Below the pieces are notes generated by a model that saw only the letters and a list, made by a program, of their open reading frames with translations, did no database searches and had not been told where the DNA came from. 64,000 bases of DNA from JAKVBK01 sp022447275 (GTDB lineage Bacteria; Pseudomonadota; Alphaproteobacteria; Rhodobacterales; Rhodobacteraceae), in NCBI GenBank assembly GCA_047125605.1, contig CP138932.1, positions 1,922,001-1,986,000 on the forward strand, in the 5' to 3' direction. Below, one piece after another: positions 24,463 to 34,100 of this stretch (positions are counted from its first letter, which is position 1; every line of letters begins with the position of its first letter). The translations under genes and the position numbers were made by a program.

Positions 24463-26964
24463 CTATGCCAACCGGGCGCCGCTCAAAAACACAGCCGCCT
24501 CATAGGACTTGAGCGACAAACGGGCGGCAGCATAGGAGGCCAAACCGGGTTTCGTTCCCAGTTCGGGAAAGAGATCCAGAAGCTCGGCACGGCTGTCTTC
24601 GTCAATGCCTCTCAATCCGTAATCGCCGGGCTGAAAGCTCTCTGACCACAGACCGTCGCCCCGCACCACCTCATGCTGTTCAAACATGAAATGGATATAG
24701 CTTGTTGCGATGGGCTGCGTTTGACTTACCCTAGGCAAATCGGTCAAAAACTTAGCCGCGATGAGAATTTCGGGCTCGCCAAACATCATATCTGCCATGG
24801 CATCAACCAATAGAACTCTGTGGTTGGGGCTCACCATCATGTCGCGGTTGGGCGTATCTTTTCCCAACGCGTCTTTGCAAATAAGGATCGGGTTGAGTTT
24901 CTGATTGCGTCGCAGGTCTGCTGTCCCAAGGCTGCGCTGTCCGCTCCAGACAATCCTTTGCATCCCGTTATCTCGCGTCTGCACGGCATCGCCGGGCCTC
25001 AAATCTTCAACACGCGTCAAACCTTTGGGTGTATCAACCCAAGTACCTGGAGTGAAACACACAATGATATCCTCGATGTCTGTGAAGTTGATGGTTGCTG
25101 TCTGCCCCCCATTCGCCAGCTGCATCTGGCCGTTGAAGCCAGGATTGCCGTTGAATTCAGGGTTTTGGGCAAGGCTGGTGATCGACCAACCCTGAGCCAG
25201 CAAAGGGCTAACATTCAGCGTATCATAGTCATCACCCGTAGAACTTCCGTTAACAGACGTGCTGTTAATACCCGAATTGCCCAGTTGATTGATGATGAAG
25301 GTGTCGCGGTCAGCATCACCGGTCAGGGTGTCGTTATCCCCCCCACCATAGATGGTATCGTTGCCGTCGCCGCCGCTGACATTATCGGTGCCTGGCCCAG
25401 CATCTATGATGTCATCGCCAGTCCCGCCGGAGATGTTGTCGCTCCCCGCCCCGCCTTCGATCCTGTCATCGCCGGCACCGCCTGTCAGGTTGTCGCTCTC
25501 ATCATTGCCGTAGATGTCATCATTGCCGAGGCCGCCATTGATCGTGTCGCTGCCGTCGCCGCCATAGATTGCATCATCCCCTGCCCCGGCGGTGATTAAA
25601 TCTGATCCGCCGTAGCCCATGATCACTTCGGCCAAGCCATCGCCGCCATCAATGATGTTGCCCTGCGCGTCGCTTTGACCGGGTGTCACCAGCGTATCGC
25701 TACTGCTGGTGCCATCGACTGGAGACGTCGTGATGGAAAGGGTATTGGAAGAGATCACACCGGTGTCGTCCACCATGGTGTAGCTCAGCGCATCTATGGC
25801 ATCGGAGGTGATATCCGCACCATCCAAACTCAAAACGCCATTGCCCTGATAGGTAGCCGAAGTCCCTGATCCCAGTTGGTACACTTGGCCCACAACGGCA
25901 TTCTGCCCGTCAATCTGGGTGACCGTCAGCGTGGTGCCGGGCGGAATGGGGACATAATCCAGCAGATTTATGTTTGTCTCGCCCCGAGCCGTCACCAAGA
26001 CATCGCTGCTCAAGACGGCCACTGGCGTCACGATCGCAATCACGGTGGCATCCGTGGCGCCTGCAGCATCCACGACAGCATACGTCATGACTTTGTCAAA
26101 TTCAGATACACTGCCGGAGCCTTCGATGCGCAGTTGCCCGCCTTGCAGAAGCGTGACGATTTCACCGTCACCCAAGGTGATGCTGTCCCCGATGGACACG
26201 GCCTGCTCATTCAAATGTGTAATTGTAAGATCGACGCCTGTGTCGTTGGCAAGCGGGTCAAAAACGACGGTCTGCCCCTCGGCGACAACCACGCGGTCCG
26301 CTGTGGTCAAAACCGTGCTTGGATCCTTCCCAGAGTCAATTGAATCCATTGTGTTTTCCGGGCCCACATCCAAGCGGAAAACGATATCGAGAAAGTCTCG
26401 GTCCCCGCCATTGAGCAGATCCTCAAAACGCATATCGAGTTTGAGGGTGCCGTCCTCGACCTGCAAATCCCAGATCGTATGATCGGTGTTATCACCATTA
26501 AGCGCGAAGGAATTGCCCGCCTCTGCCGTAGAATGCCACGTTCGACTTGAGTATTTCGCCCAGACCATCGTCTCTGCGCCCGTATCGGAAACATGGAAAA
26601 GGCTAATCGGGGCCGTGTCATCAAGAGACGCTATTTCACCGGAGGCATTCCTCAGGACGTAATTGGTGCCACCATCAACAAGAAGGCCGAGATAATCATT
26701 GCCAGCCGAATGCGGAGCGAGGAAGAAACCAAGCCGGTCGGTCTCGGAAAATATGGTCTCATAGGTTGACTCACCCCGGATAAGATATCCGCCAGAGTCG
26801 GATGCGGAGCTATTCCCGAAGATGACAGTTACATCATAAAACGCGCCCTGATCATTGATTTTGTACATTCCAAAGGCGTTTTTGAAACCAGCTGTTTCGT
26901 TCAGGAATGTGATGCTTCCGGCATAGGTTGTGCTGATGTTCAACACGCTGAAATCAATAATCAT
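24463..26964 (-). CDS. RTX calcium-binding protein with C-terminal Hint domain
   Basis: About 833 residues, starting at MIIDFSVLNISTTYAG after GGAAAGGGGACTGAG. Order: an N-terminal beta-rich domain (1-250); cadherin-like/VCBS-type tandem repeats (about 250-450, e.g. TYAVVDAAGATDATV); a run of RTX nonapeptides (about 470-590, GGAGDDRIEGGAGSD type); and a Hint domain from Cys636 (CFTPGTWVDTP) with MVSPNHRVLL. RTX proteins without a signal peptide generally leave by type I secretion and fold on external calcium. No secretion genes are adjacent. The Hint part could cleave the exported protein, which is inference. It lies convergent to the iron-type operon. Confidence 0.9.
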   Translation of the reverse strand: MIIDFSVLNISTTYAGSITFLNETAGFKNAFGMYKINDQGAFYDVTVIFGNSSASDSGGYLIRGESTYETIFSETDRLGFFLAPHSAGNDYLGLLVDGGTNYVLRNASGEIASLDDTAPISLFHVSDTGAETMVWAKYSSRTWHSTAEAGNSFALNGDNTDHTIWDLQVEDGTLKLDMRFEDLLNGGDRDFLDIVFRLDVGPENTMDSIDSGKDPSTVLTTADRVVVAEGQTVVFDPLANDTGVDLTITHLNEQAVSIGDSITLGDGEIVTLLQGGQLRIEGSGSVSEFDKVMTYAVVDAAGATDATVIAIVTPVAVLSSDVLVTARGETNINLLDYVPIPPGTTLTVTQIDGQNAVVGQVYQLGSGTSATYQGNGVLSLDGADITSDAIDALSYTMVDDTGVISSNTLSITTSPVDGTSSSDTLVTPGQSDAQGNIIDGGDGLAEVIMGYGGSDLITAGAGDDAIYGGDGSDTINGGLGNDDIYGNDESDNLTGGAGDDRIEGGAGSDNISGGTGDDIIDAGPGTDNVSGGDGNDTIYGGGDNDTLTGDADRDTFIINQLGNSGINSTSVNGSSTGDDYDTLNVSPLLAQGWSITSLAQNPEFNGNPGFNGQMQLANGGQTATINFTDIEDIIVCFTPGTWVDTPKGLTRVEDLRPGDAVQTRDNGMQRIVWSGQRSLGTADLRRNQKLNPILICKDALGKDTPNRDMMVSPNHRVLLVDAMADMMFGEPEILIAAKFLTDLPRVSQTQPIATSYIHFMFEQHEVVRGDGLWSESFQPGDYGLRGIDEDSRAELLDLFPELGTKPGLASYAAARLSLKSYEAAVFLSGARLA

Positions 26965-27623
26965 CTCAGTCCCCTTTCCGTTAGGAACGAGCTCATCCAG
27001 ACCAAACCAACCTGAGGAACGCACACTGGCTTAAAAGGTTCTCTGCTCAGCAGATCTTCAAAGCACAAAAAAGGTTCCAGCCATTTTTCCATGGCCTCCC
27101 CGTGCCCAACGTTCATCGCTCGCCAAATGGAGCATCTGGCAGCCAAACAATCATGGCCGCGCAAGTATACTCCTGTGCGCAAGTGCGCCCCGCACCTATT
27201 CTTCGGCATAGGCACTGTTCAAGCTTTAGAAAAATTAGCCCCGAACTCGCCATATTGGCGATGTTTCGAAGCTGTCATGTTCTCATGAACCAAGCCGACT
27301 AGAGCAACCTGTGAGTCTCGTGCTTCGGTTATTTCGAATGGAATTTCTGAGATGCCATGCATTTTGGCCGCGCAAATGGGCAGCCTTTTGGCACCACTTC
27401 ACTTCCTTATCTCAGCTTAATTCGCGCCGTTTGATACTGTTATCCAGAAGGCCCGAATGCCTAAAGATTAGGGAACGAACAGAGCTGCGCTGACAATGCT
27501 GTTTTTCGGAACCGCGCTTGCATCAAACTTGATCGGCATGCATCAGCAGTGGATACCAGCCTTATGCCGAAGCTTCAGAAATTTGGTGTCCACCGCACGT
27601 TTTCAAAGACGCCTTGTGCGCAG
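26965..27623. other. Intergenic region upstream of the RTX-Hint gene
   Basis: 659 bp with no supported gene. A perfect inverted repeat TCGCCA-TAT-TGGCGA lies at 27247-27261, within reach of an upstream promoter for the RTX-Hint gene. Nothing else stands out. Confidence 0.35.
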
Positions 27624-28097
27624 TTAGCCTTCGTAGGGCAGAGAAGAATGGTGCAACACAATCCGTGGCGTGTTGTCTGCATCCAGCTTATAGCCAAAGC
27701 TTTTGTCGACTTTCGTGACCTGACCTTTCTTATCTGTCAGGATCACCCACCCCATCCACATCGCCACATCGCCTTGAATGAAATGTGCCGCAGTCTCGGT
27801 TCGGCACGCCCGCCATCCTTTGATGCCGAAGCCGCCATCTTTGGGATAGTCCGGATCATGGCCAACGAAATAGGACAGCGCCCCTTTCTTCGTCGTGCGA
27901 AACGTGGTTTCTCCGCCGCTCAGCGTTGGTTTGAACAGCACGGGGCCAAAGCCATAGCCATAGGCTGCATCGAGGACATCATTTGCGACCTGCCGCGCAT
28001 CCTCGATCCCGTTTGCTTCATAAGCTGCTGAGATGGCGATCAAACCGTCGCCCCAGGCCTTGAGGGCGGCTGCCAGATGGGACTCTTCTACAGGCAT
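27624..28097 (-). CDS. Small conserved protein of unknown function
   Basis: 157 residues, no signal peptide as called. Visible features are WGDGLIAISAAYEANG, GYGFGPVLFKPTLSGGETTFR, YPKDGGFGIKGW and the end RIVLHHSSLPY. The overall pattern suggests a small NTF2/SnoaL-like alpha-beta fold. Relatives in Rhodobacterales are sometimes labelled phosphoribosyl-AMP cyclohydrolase. The cysteine and aspartate metal sites of HisI are absent here, so that label should not be used. It stands alone, in the same orientation as the aldolase gene upstream. Confidence 0.75.
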   Translation of the reverse strand: MPVEESHLAAALKAWGDGLIAISAAYEANGIEDARQVANDVLDAAYGYGFGPVLFKPTLSGGETTFRTTKKGALSYFVGHDPDYPKDGGFGIKGWRACRTETAAHFIQGDVAMWMGWVILTDKKGQVTKVDKSFGYKLDADNTPRIVLHHSSLPYEG

Positions 28098-28282
28098 GTC
28101 TTTCCTACTCCATGACGCGTGTCGGTTGCGTGCGCATTTCGATCAAACCGCGGGATTAGTGCAGTGCGGACCGGTCTAAACCACTGGATAATCCGGACGA
28201 TAGCGCGGTTCAAGAGCCACGAAACGCGGGCCTGCAGGGCAAGCGGAAAGCCAGGCACGGGCGCTGGCCACGCCCAAAGGGA

Positions 28283-29431
28283 CTACCAGCCGCTGAAACG
28301 CCGCCATGTCACCAAAGGCGCTGTGCCCTCGGTCGGCACCACATTGTAGCGATCAAACTGAGCCGCGGTGGCACAGGCATGATTGGGCAGAATACGCAGC
28401 CGCGTGCCCAAAGGCAGTTCGGGCAGATCAGCCACACTGCCCGAGCGCCGCGCAATGATCCCGTGCTCCTGGTTTGCCGTGATGACAATCAGATCAGACA
28501 AAGGCCTGCCATCCGCGTCGCAGACAATGCCGTAGCCCTGATCAATCGCTTGATTTGCCGTGCCGCGATCGCGTGACATGGCCATCCACCCGGCGTCTGT
28601 GATGATCCAGCCCTTTTCCTTCTGATGGCCGATCACCGTGGTCAGAACTGAAAGTGCAATATCGTCAATATCGCAGACGCCAATGCCCGCCTGAAACAAG
28701 TCAAAGAAGGTATAGACGCCTGCACGGACTTCCGTGACACCGTCGAGATTTTCGATCGCATGCGCCGTTGGCGACGACCCGATACTGACCACGGGACAGG
28801 GCAGCCCCGCATCGCGCAACATCTGCGCCGCCAAGACAGCGGCCTTGCGCTCCTGTTCGGCGCAGTCTGCATGCGCAGAACGGCCAGAGACCTCGTAGCT
28901 TTCGCCCGCATGGGTCAGCACGCCGCGCAGTTCAGCGGCGCCATTGTTCAGGATACGGCCGATTGTCACCAGCGCAGGATCATCGGGCGCAAGGCCACTG
29001 CGATGGCCGTCGCAATCCAGTTCGATCAAGGCAGGGATCGCTTGCCCCAGGCGCTGAGACGCTTCGACAACAGCCTCTGCCTGCGCGGGGCTGTCGAGCA
29101 AAACAGCCAGATCGCAACCCGCGCCTCGAATGCGCGCAACCCGCGCCAGCTTTTGGGGCGTGATGCCAACAGCATAGATGATATCGCGCACACCAGCCTG
29201 CGCCAAAGCCTCGGCTTCGGTCAGCGTCGATACGGTGGCAGGCCCCGTCCCATCGGTCAGAAGGCGCTTTGCAACATCAACAGATTTAGCCGTCTTTAGG
29301 TGTGGGCGCAGGGTGCAACCCTTCGATCCAACATGGTCCGCAAGCCGCGCAATGTTCCGCATCATCCGGGCTTCATCCAGGATCAGAGCGGGCGTTTCGA
29401 GCGCCTCAAATTCCGCGGTTTGATCTGGCAT
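28283..29431 (-). CDS. D-threonine aldolase/D-serine dehydratase-like PLP enzyme
   Basis: 382 residues of the alanine-racemase-fold DSD1 family. The N-terminal barrel has TPALILDEARMMRNI and RPHLKTAKS, where the lysine binds PLP. The C-terminal metal motif LPNHACATAAQFD is the His-x-Cys site of D-serine dehydratase/D-threonine aldolase enzymes. Such enzymes break down D-beta-hydroxy amino acids, generating glycine plus an aldehyde or pyruvate plus ammonia. Substrate is not decided by sequence. It lies next to glutamate decarboxylase but with a 146-bp gap, so not clearly one operon. Confidence 0.88.
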   Translation of the reverse strand: MPDQTAEFEALETPALILDEARMMRNIARLADHVGSKGCTLRPHLKTAKSVDVAKRLLTDGTGPATVSTLTEAEALAQAGVRDIIYAVGITPQKLARVARIRGAGCDLAVLLDSPAQAEAVVEASQRLGQAIPALIELDCDGHRSGLAPDDPALVTIGRILNNGAAELRGVLTHAGESYEVSGRSAHADCAEQERKAAVLAAQMLRDAGLPCPVVSIGSSPTAHAIENLDGVTEVRAGVYTFFDLFQAGIGVCDIDDIALSVLTTVIGHQKEKGWIITDAGWMAMSRDRGTANQAIDQGYGIVCDADGRPLSDLIVITANQEHGIIARRSGSVADLPELPLGTRLRILPNHACATAAQFDRYNVVPTEGTAPLVTWRRFSGW

Positions 29432-29577
29432 GGGTAAACTCGTTCAATCTGCTTCGGACCTATAGAAATACCGCACTCTGCCGGCAAAGGACATTGGGTT
29501 TGGCCGAGCGGTTGGAAACGTCAAACCAAAATGGGGATGCCCTGCTCTGAGCCTATGCGCCAACACCGGCACAATCT

Positions 29578-30438
29578 TCAAACCGATGCCGCATCTTGTT
29601 CAGCCGCGGATCGGCTTTCCACCAACAAAAGCGCGGCGCTGATGAAAAAGCACACAGCCCCAACAAGGGTCCAGAAAATGGAGTGGGTGACCATGCTGGC
29701 CACAGCACCTGACTGCGGAACAAATGCATAAACCGCCGAGATCATGAACGCCACGCAGCCCGCAAAACTCACCATGACGGACCACCAGGAAACATCGTTC
29801 GGACGCCACGACCAATAGCCATGGGACGTTTCCGCCACGGCGAGATACCCGGAACTGAGAAACAAGATAGACCCAAACACATCCGGCCCCCAGATCAACA
29901 GCTCATCGCGCAACCAATTGCCGGAGGGATGGAGCGTCATGAACGTGCTCAGATTGAAGAGCAACGTCCCGAGAAACTGCAAAAAGCTGCTCAGCCAACC
30001 GATATCGTGGGGCCGCCAACCAATCATATCCAAGCGTTGTCCGGCGTTGGGCTCAACCGGGGTTGCACGCGGATTGGCTGACTGGAAAAGCTGTGTATAG
30101 GCCGCCGTTGTAAAGAAAATTGACCCGATAAAGAAACCAGTATTGATCTGCGTTTCGGACAGGCCAAAGCCATCTGCAAGACCGGGGTAGAGGCCCAAAG
30201 CAGAACAGATCGCAAAAAACGCGGAGCCAATCAGAAAGCCCGAGCCGATCCAGACATTCAGGCGCGCTGGATGCCAATGGGCCGCAGCAACCATGGGATG
30301 CAGCAGAGACAGCCCGCGCCTGTGCGGGCGCGACCGCCAGATATGGCGCTGCCCATGCAGCAAGTAGTGACGCTCCGTGACAAACGGGCCGGGCCCTGCT
30401 TCGGAAACGACATCTGCTTTGGGGTCACCGCCTGTCAT
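29578..30438 (-). CDS. Polytopic membrane protein coupled to glutamate decarboxylase
   Basis: 286 residues with about six to seven hydrophobic segments, e.g. LNVWIGSGFLIGSAFFAICSA, TGFFIGSIFFTTAAYTQLF and THSIFWTLVGAVCFFISAAL. Two internal stretches resemble each other (MIGWRPHDIGWLSSFLQFLGTLLFNLST and WSWRPNDVSWWSVMVSFAGCVAF), like tandem YrhK-type units. It overlaps the glutamate decarboxylase stop by four bases (ATGA), so the two are translated together. It does not look like GadC (12 helices). A sensor or accessory membrane role in acid response is only a guess. Confidence 0.78.
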   Translation of the reverse strand: MTGGDPKADVVSEAGPGPFVTERHYLLHGQRHIWRSRPHRRGLSLLHPMVAAAHWHPARLNVWIGSGFLIGSAFFAICSALGLYPGLADGFGLSETQINTGFFIGSIFFTTAAYTQLFQSANPRATPVEPNAGQRLDMIGWRPHDIGWLSSFLQFLGTLLFNLSTFMTLHPSGNWLRDELLIWGPDVFGSILFLSSGYLAVAETSHGYWSWRPNDVSWWSVMVSFAGCVAFMISAVYAFVPQSGAVASMVTHSIFWTLVGAVCFFISAALLLVESRSAAEQDAASV

Positions 30439-31835
30439 CGATGATGGAAGCCCAGACCGCGATCCGCCTCAAGCGAGCAGGATGTCGGATGTGCCGAGAG
30501 GTGCGCAATCGCTTTTCGGATGTCGCGCATCAAGAGATCCGCCAAATCACGGCTTACGCCCTGGCGCACCAGAATGCGCTGAATCACCGTTGTCTCGCAA
30601 TCTGCGGGCAGGGTGTAGGCCGGAACCTGCCAGCCATAGACGCGCAAACGATCTGCGAGGTCAAACAGGTTAAACCCGGGGTCCATGCCGTCTTTCAAGG
30701 TCCAACACAGGGCCGGGATGCCTTCGGCGGGGTTGCCATCAAACTTGACCTCGAAAAGCCCGAGTGATGCGATTTCCGAAGCAAGGGCTTGGGCAGTCTT
30801 GTAGCAGGCCCCGTGAATGCTTGCGTAACCTTCATGCCCCAAGCGCAGAAAGTTGAAATACTGGCAGGCAATCTGCCCCCCGGGCCGGGAAAAGTTGAGC
30901 GCAATGTCCCGCATATTCCCGCCGAGGTAATTGACCCAGAAAACCAGATCGTCTGGCAAATCCTCCGGTGAGCGCCACAGGATCCAGCCCACGCCAAGGG
31001 GGGCCAGTCCGAACTTATGCCCTGAGGCATTGATCGACTTCACGCGGGGCAACCTGAAATCCCACTCAAGCTCTTTGGCGCAAAACGGCGCCAGAAATGC
31101 GCCGGATGCACCATCCACATGAATGGGAATGCTCAACCCCGTTTTGGCTTCCAATTCATCCAGCGCATCGCTCACCTCTTTGACAGGCTCATATTGGCCC
31201 GTGAAGGTGACCCCGAGCGTCGGCACAATACCGATCGTGTTTTCATCGCAAAGGGCGACAACCTCTTCCGGGGTCATCATCAACTTGCCATCTTTCATTG
31301 GAATTTCGCGGTGCTCGATATCCCAGTAGCGCGTGAATTTGTGCCAGCAAATCTGCACCGGGCCCGTGATCAAGTTGGGCTTATCAATCGATTTTCCCGC
31401 TGCTTTGCGCTGCGCTTCCCAACGCCGCTTGAGCGCCAGCCCCCCCAGCATGGCCGCTTCGCTGGAGCCAGTTGTCGAACAACCGGTGCCCTCGGCGCCA
31501 CCGGGCGCATGCCAAAGATCGGCCAGCATATGCACGCAACGCTGCTCAATCTCTGCGGTTTGGGGGTACTCATCCTTGTCCACCATATTTTTGTCGATGC
31601 AATCATCCATCAACTGGTGGATTTCGGGCTCCTCATAGGTTTGGCAGAAGGTGGCGAGGTTCTGACGGGCGTTGCCATCGAGCATCAGCTCGTCGCGGAT
31701 GGCCGAATAAACATGCCGTGGGTCATGCACTTTGAGCGGGAAGCCCCGAGCCGAGAGTACCTCCGAGAGATCCCGGGTGCCGTATAGAGGCGCCACTTGG
31801 GGGTCCTCCATAAGAGACTTCCTGTCGTCGTCCAT
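30435..31835 (-). CDS. gadB: Glutamate decarboxylase
   Basis: 466 residues, PLP-dependent group II decarboxylase converting glutamate to 4-aminobutyrate with proton consumption. Motifs are GCSTTGSSEAAMLGGLALKRRW (substrate/PLP phosphate), PIHVDGASGAFLAPF (PLP Asp) and SINASGHKFGLAPLGVGW with the PLP lysine at 274. Length matches GadA/GadB. Acidic-pH activation residues at the N-terminus are not obvious. No antiporter gene is visible. The downstream coupled gene is an unrelated membrane protein. The ATG at 31835 is 29 codons before KVHDPRHVYSAI, as in E. coli-type enzymes. Confidence 0.95.
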   Translation of the reverse strand: MDDDRKSLMEDPQVAPLYGTRDLSEVLSARGFPLKVHDPRHVYSAIRDELMLDGNARQNLATFCQTYEEPEIHQLMDDCIDKNMVDKDEYPQTAEIEQRCVHMLADLWHAPGGAEGTGCSTTGSSEAAMLGGLALKRRWEAQRKAAGKSIDKPNLITGPVQICWHKFTRYWDIEHREIPMKDGKLMMTPEEVVALCDENTIGIVPTLGVTFTGQYEPVKEVSDALDELEAKTGLSIPIHVDGASGAFLAPFCAKELEWDFRLPRVKSINASGHKFGLAPLGVGWILWRSPEDLPDDLVFWVNYLGGNMRDIALNFSRPGGQIACQYFNFLRLGHEGYASIHGACYKTAQALASEIASLGLFEVKFDGNPAEGIPALCWTLKDGMDPGFNLFDLADRLRVYGWQVPAYTLPADCETTVIQRILVRQGVSRDLADLLMRDIRKAIAHLSAHPTSCSLEADRGLGFHHR

Positions 31836-32208
31836 GAGCGCCTCACTAATTTACCTGCATAATCTTGGCTAAAGGGAGTTATGCCCTCGCGCAACACAGT
31901 TGACCAAAAACAAACGAAAGCGCGGCAGCGTATCGCGGGCCGGGCAGCAGATACGCGGCCCAGAGTTAATCCAACGTCACTTTAATTTCGAGAAATCAGC
32001 GGTTGACGGTATGCAGAGCAGCCTTCCCGAGACGGGCCTGAGCTTAAATGCAGGGCCATAGTTCGGCGATGTCGCCAACAGCCAAACACAAGACAACACA
32101 TCAAGGAACAGCGCACTGCCAAGCTAAGAATGAGCAGCCAACCGGGCTTTCTTGACAAACTCCGGCAGGTCCTCTTCCGTGGTGCGCAGTAATCGGGTGG
32201 AACTTGAA
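31836..32208. other. Divergent intergenic region gadB / YbaY-META
   Basis: 373 bp. The + strand frame is open from 32152 but starts with TTG and a non-secretory leader, so I count the region as non-coding promoter DNA for both divergent genes. No strong operator was seen. Confidence 0.4.
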
Positions 32209-33036
32209 ATGAATAACAACGGACTTTCCAAAATGACCATGACTGGCGCCTCACGTATCGGCGGCAGCCTCCGCGCTGGCCTTGCAAAAACCTTCATGTA
32301 CGCCACAGGCATCGCGCTAAGCACTGTGCTGTTTGTGACCGACGCTTTGGCTGAGCAAGAGTTTGTGTCGGTCACAGCGGCCTATCGCGAAAGGATCGCG
32401 TTGCCGCCAGACGCCATTCTTGAGGTAGAGCTTCTGGACGTGTCGCGCGCGGATGCTCCTTCAACGGTGCTGTCCTACATGCGGTTCAAACAGGATCGCG
32501 TCCCGTTTGACCTCCAACTTTCATATGATCCCAATCTAATCGAAGAAAATTACTCTTATGTGGTCGCGGCGCGCATCCTGTCAGAGGGAGCCGTGCTGTT
32601 CCGCACCACGTCAGCCTACCCGGTGCTGACCCGCGGCGCCGGCGACGCGGTCGACCTTGTTTTGCAAATGACCGCCGAGCCAAAGAAACCGCAGCCGTCT
32701 GGGATCGCTGGAGTTACGTGGGAAGCTTTCGAAATCGGCGGACGCATGTTCGTTGGCGATACGCCCCCCACATTGATGTTTATGGAAGATGGCGCTTTCA
32801 GCTTGTTTGCAGGCTGCAACCAATATACCGGCAAGGCTGAACTGGGTGACGGCACCGTGGCTTTCCCGGAAGCCATGCGCGGCACCCGGCGCGCCTGTGT
32901 CGAGCCAATCCAAAACCTCGAAAACGACGTATTGGAAGCGATCGCGGCCAGCACCCAATATACGCAAAGTGGCGACAACCTCGCATTGCAGCGTGAAAAC
33001 GGTGTCGTGACCCTTCGGTTCCAGAAGCAGCAGTAG
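32209..33036 (+). CDS. Secreted YbaY-like plus META-domain protein
   Basis: About 275 residues. After an N-terminal hydrophobic stretch (ATGIALSTVLFVTDALA) comes a YbaY-type beta domain (VTAAYRERIALPPDAILEVELLDVS ... FDLQLSYDPNLI). A C-terminal META/HslJ domain follows (PPTLMFMEDGAFSLFAGCNQYTGKAELG ... CVEPIQNLENDVLEAI). This YbaY+META fusion is usual for envelope-stress or periplasmic proteins of unclear function. The start is uncertain. ATG 32209 follows GGGTGG, while a later ATG at 32233 would also work. A strong hairpin closes the gene at 33071. Confidence 0.82.
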   Translation: MNNNGLSKMTMTGASRIGGSLRAGLAKTFMYATGIALSTVLFVTDALAEQEFVSVTAAYRERIALPPDAILEVELLDVSRADAPSTVLSYMRFKQDRVPFDLQLSYDPNLIEENYSYVVAARILSEGAVLFRTTSAYPVLTRGAGDAVDLVLQMTAEPKKPQPSGIAGVTWEAFEIGGRMFVGDTPPTLMFMEDGAFSLFAGCNQYTGKAELGDGTVAFPEAMRGTRRACVEPIQNLENDVLEAIAASTQYTQSGDNLALQRENGVVTLRFQKQQ

Positions 33037-33070
33037 AGACGGCTCTGCAGCACATGCTTGCGACACACAT

Positions 33071-33099
33071 AAGCCTGCCGGTGTCACACCGGCAGGCTT
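33071..33099 (+). terminator. Long perfect hairpin after the YbaY-META gene
   Basis: Perfect 13-bp arms AAGCCTGCCGGTG and CACCGGCAGGCTT with a 3-nt loop, 35 bp past the stop. There is no long T-run, but the very stable stem with flanking A/T fits a (possibly bidirectional) terminator. Confidence 0.7.
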
Positions 33100-33344
33100 A
33101 AACGTTGCAATATGCTGGCTGAAACGCCCTGTCTTCTTATCGTTGGGGGCACCGGCGCACCCGCACCTAGACCTTTTCAACATTCGATTATCGACGCAAA
33201 AATCCCGCAACCCGGCAAATCACACTGCTGAGTGGTCAACGTGTTTGACGCAATTGAGCGCAGACATGCCGATCAAAAGAATGCGCCATTGACATAAGGC
33301 GAGCAGACGCCCCGGCATACTCGCATGACGGGTGGTGGCGTTTC

Positions 33345-34079
33345 TTGAACAAAAGCCTGAATGATATCATCGATATTTCTGTCGTCCTCGACAGCAACCT
33401 GACCGCAGATGAGGTTTGGACTACCTCTCTCGCGGTCACTCAAACGATGGGTTTCACGGCTTTGAACGTGGTGTCCTTTGCGCAAGACAATCTCCGCATA
33501 GACTGGTTCCGTAGTTCCATGAAAACCGCATGGCTGGAGGATTACATTGCCCAAGACTTCATGAGCATTGACCCGCTTTTACTGGGAAGTACGCGGGGCA
33601 AAAGTGGCATGCGCATGACCAACGGGCGGGTTCGGGGGATCTCTGATCCGTCCGATCAGTCAGGCGACTATGCCGATCAGATTGTCGACTGGGGCTACGA
33701 CGTGGTGGATTATCATTCGTTTCGTGACAATGCGTTAGGCCAGTTTCGGGGCGTCACTCTTGGACGACAACAAGGGGAGCCGATGCCGAATGAAAGCCAG
33801 CGATTGCTGTGCGCCATCTTGGCCACTGCGAATGTGGCCCCGGCCACACGCGACTCTCCAGGAGCAACACCCTTAATGCGGCACGGCCTGACCGTGCGCG
33901 AACGCGACGTGTTGCGTTATTTGGCGTCCGGGTTGCGCAACGATGAAATTGCATGGCGCCTTAAGATCGCCGAAGTCACCGTGCGCGCCCACATGACCTC
34001 GGCCCGGCGCAAAATGGGCGCCGCCACACGCGAAGAAACATTGGCGAAGGCGATCCGCAGCGGACAACTTGGCCTCTGA
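33345..34079 (+). CDS. LuxR-family regulator with autoinducer-binding-type domain (solo)
   Basis: 244 residues. The N-terminal autoinducer-binding-like domain (about 5-160) has WFRSSMKTAWLEDYIAQDFMSIDPLL and IVDWGYDVVDYHSF. The C-terminal GerE-type HTH (about 180-240) is LTVRERDVLRYLASGLRNDEIAWRLKIAEVTVRAHMTSARRKMGA. Start is TTG 33345. The nearest upstream ATG is out of frame. No luxI-type synthase is in the window, so it is a LuxR solo. A 20-bp palindrome begins at its own stop codon (see 34079-34100). It may sense self-made or foreign acyl-homoserine lactone. The key W-Y-D-W set cannot be aligned by eye with certainty. Confidence 0.87.
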   Translation: MNKSLNDIIDISVVLDSNLTADEVWTTSLAVTQTMGFTALNVVSFAQDNLRIDWFRSSMKTAWLEDYIAQDFMSIDPLLLGSTRGKSGMRMTNGRVRGISDPSDQSGDYADQIVDWGYDVVDYHSFRDNALGQFRGVTLGRQQGEPMPNESQRLLCAILATANVAPATRDSPGATPLMRHGLTVRERDVLRYLASGLRNDEIAWRLKIAEVTVRAHMTSARRKMGAATREETLAKAIRSGQLGL

Positions 34080-34100
34080 ACCTATCGAAATCGATAGGTT
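34079..34100. promoter_or_regulatory. Lux-box-like perfect palindrome after the luxR gene
   Basis: Perfect palindrome: arms AACCTATCGA and TCGATAGGTT with AA between, beginning at the last base of the luxR stop codon. The core has ACCT...AGGT ends 20 bp apart, the geometry of a lux box. -10-like TATACT (34114) and GATAAT (34123) follow at suitable distances on the + strand. A terminator is unlikely because no T-run follows. Confidence 0.5.

Noticed and set aside
27624..28097. Phosphoribosyl-AMP cyclohydrolase (hisI)
   Set aside because: The metal-binding Cys and Asp residues of HisI are missing.
29495..29530. TGGCCGAGCGGTTGGAA resembles the D-arm region of tRNA-Ser/Leu
   Set aside because: No acceptor stem, anticodon arm or T-arm (GTTCGA) follows at the right spacing.
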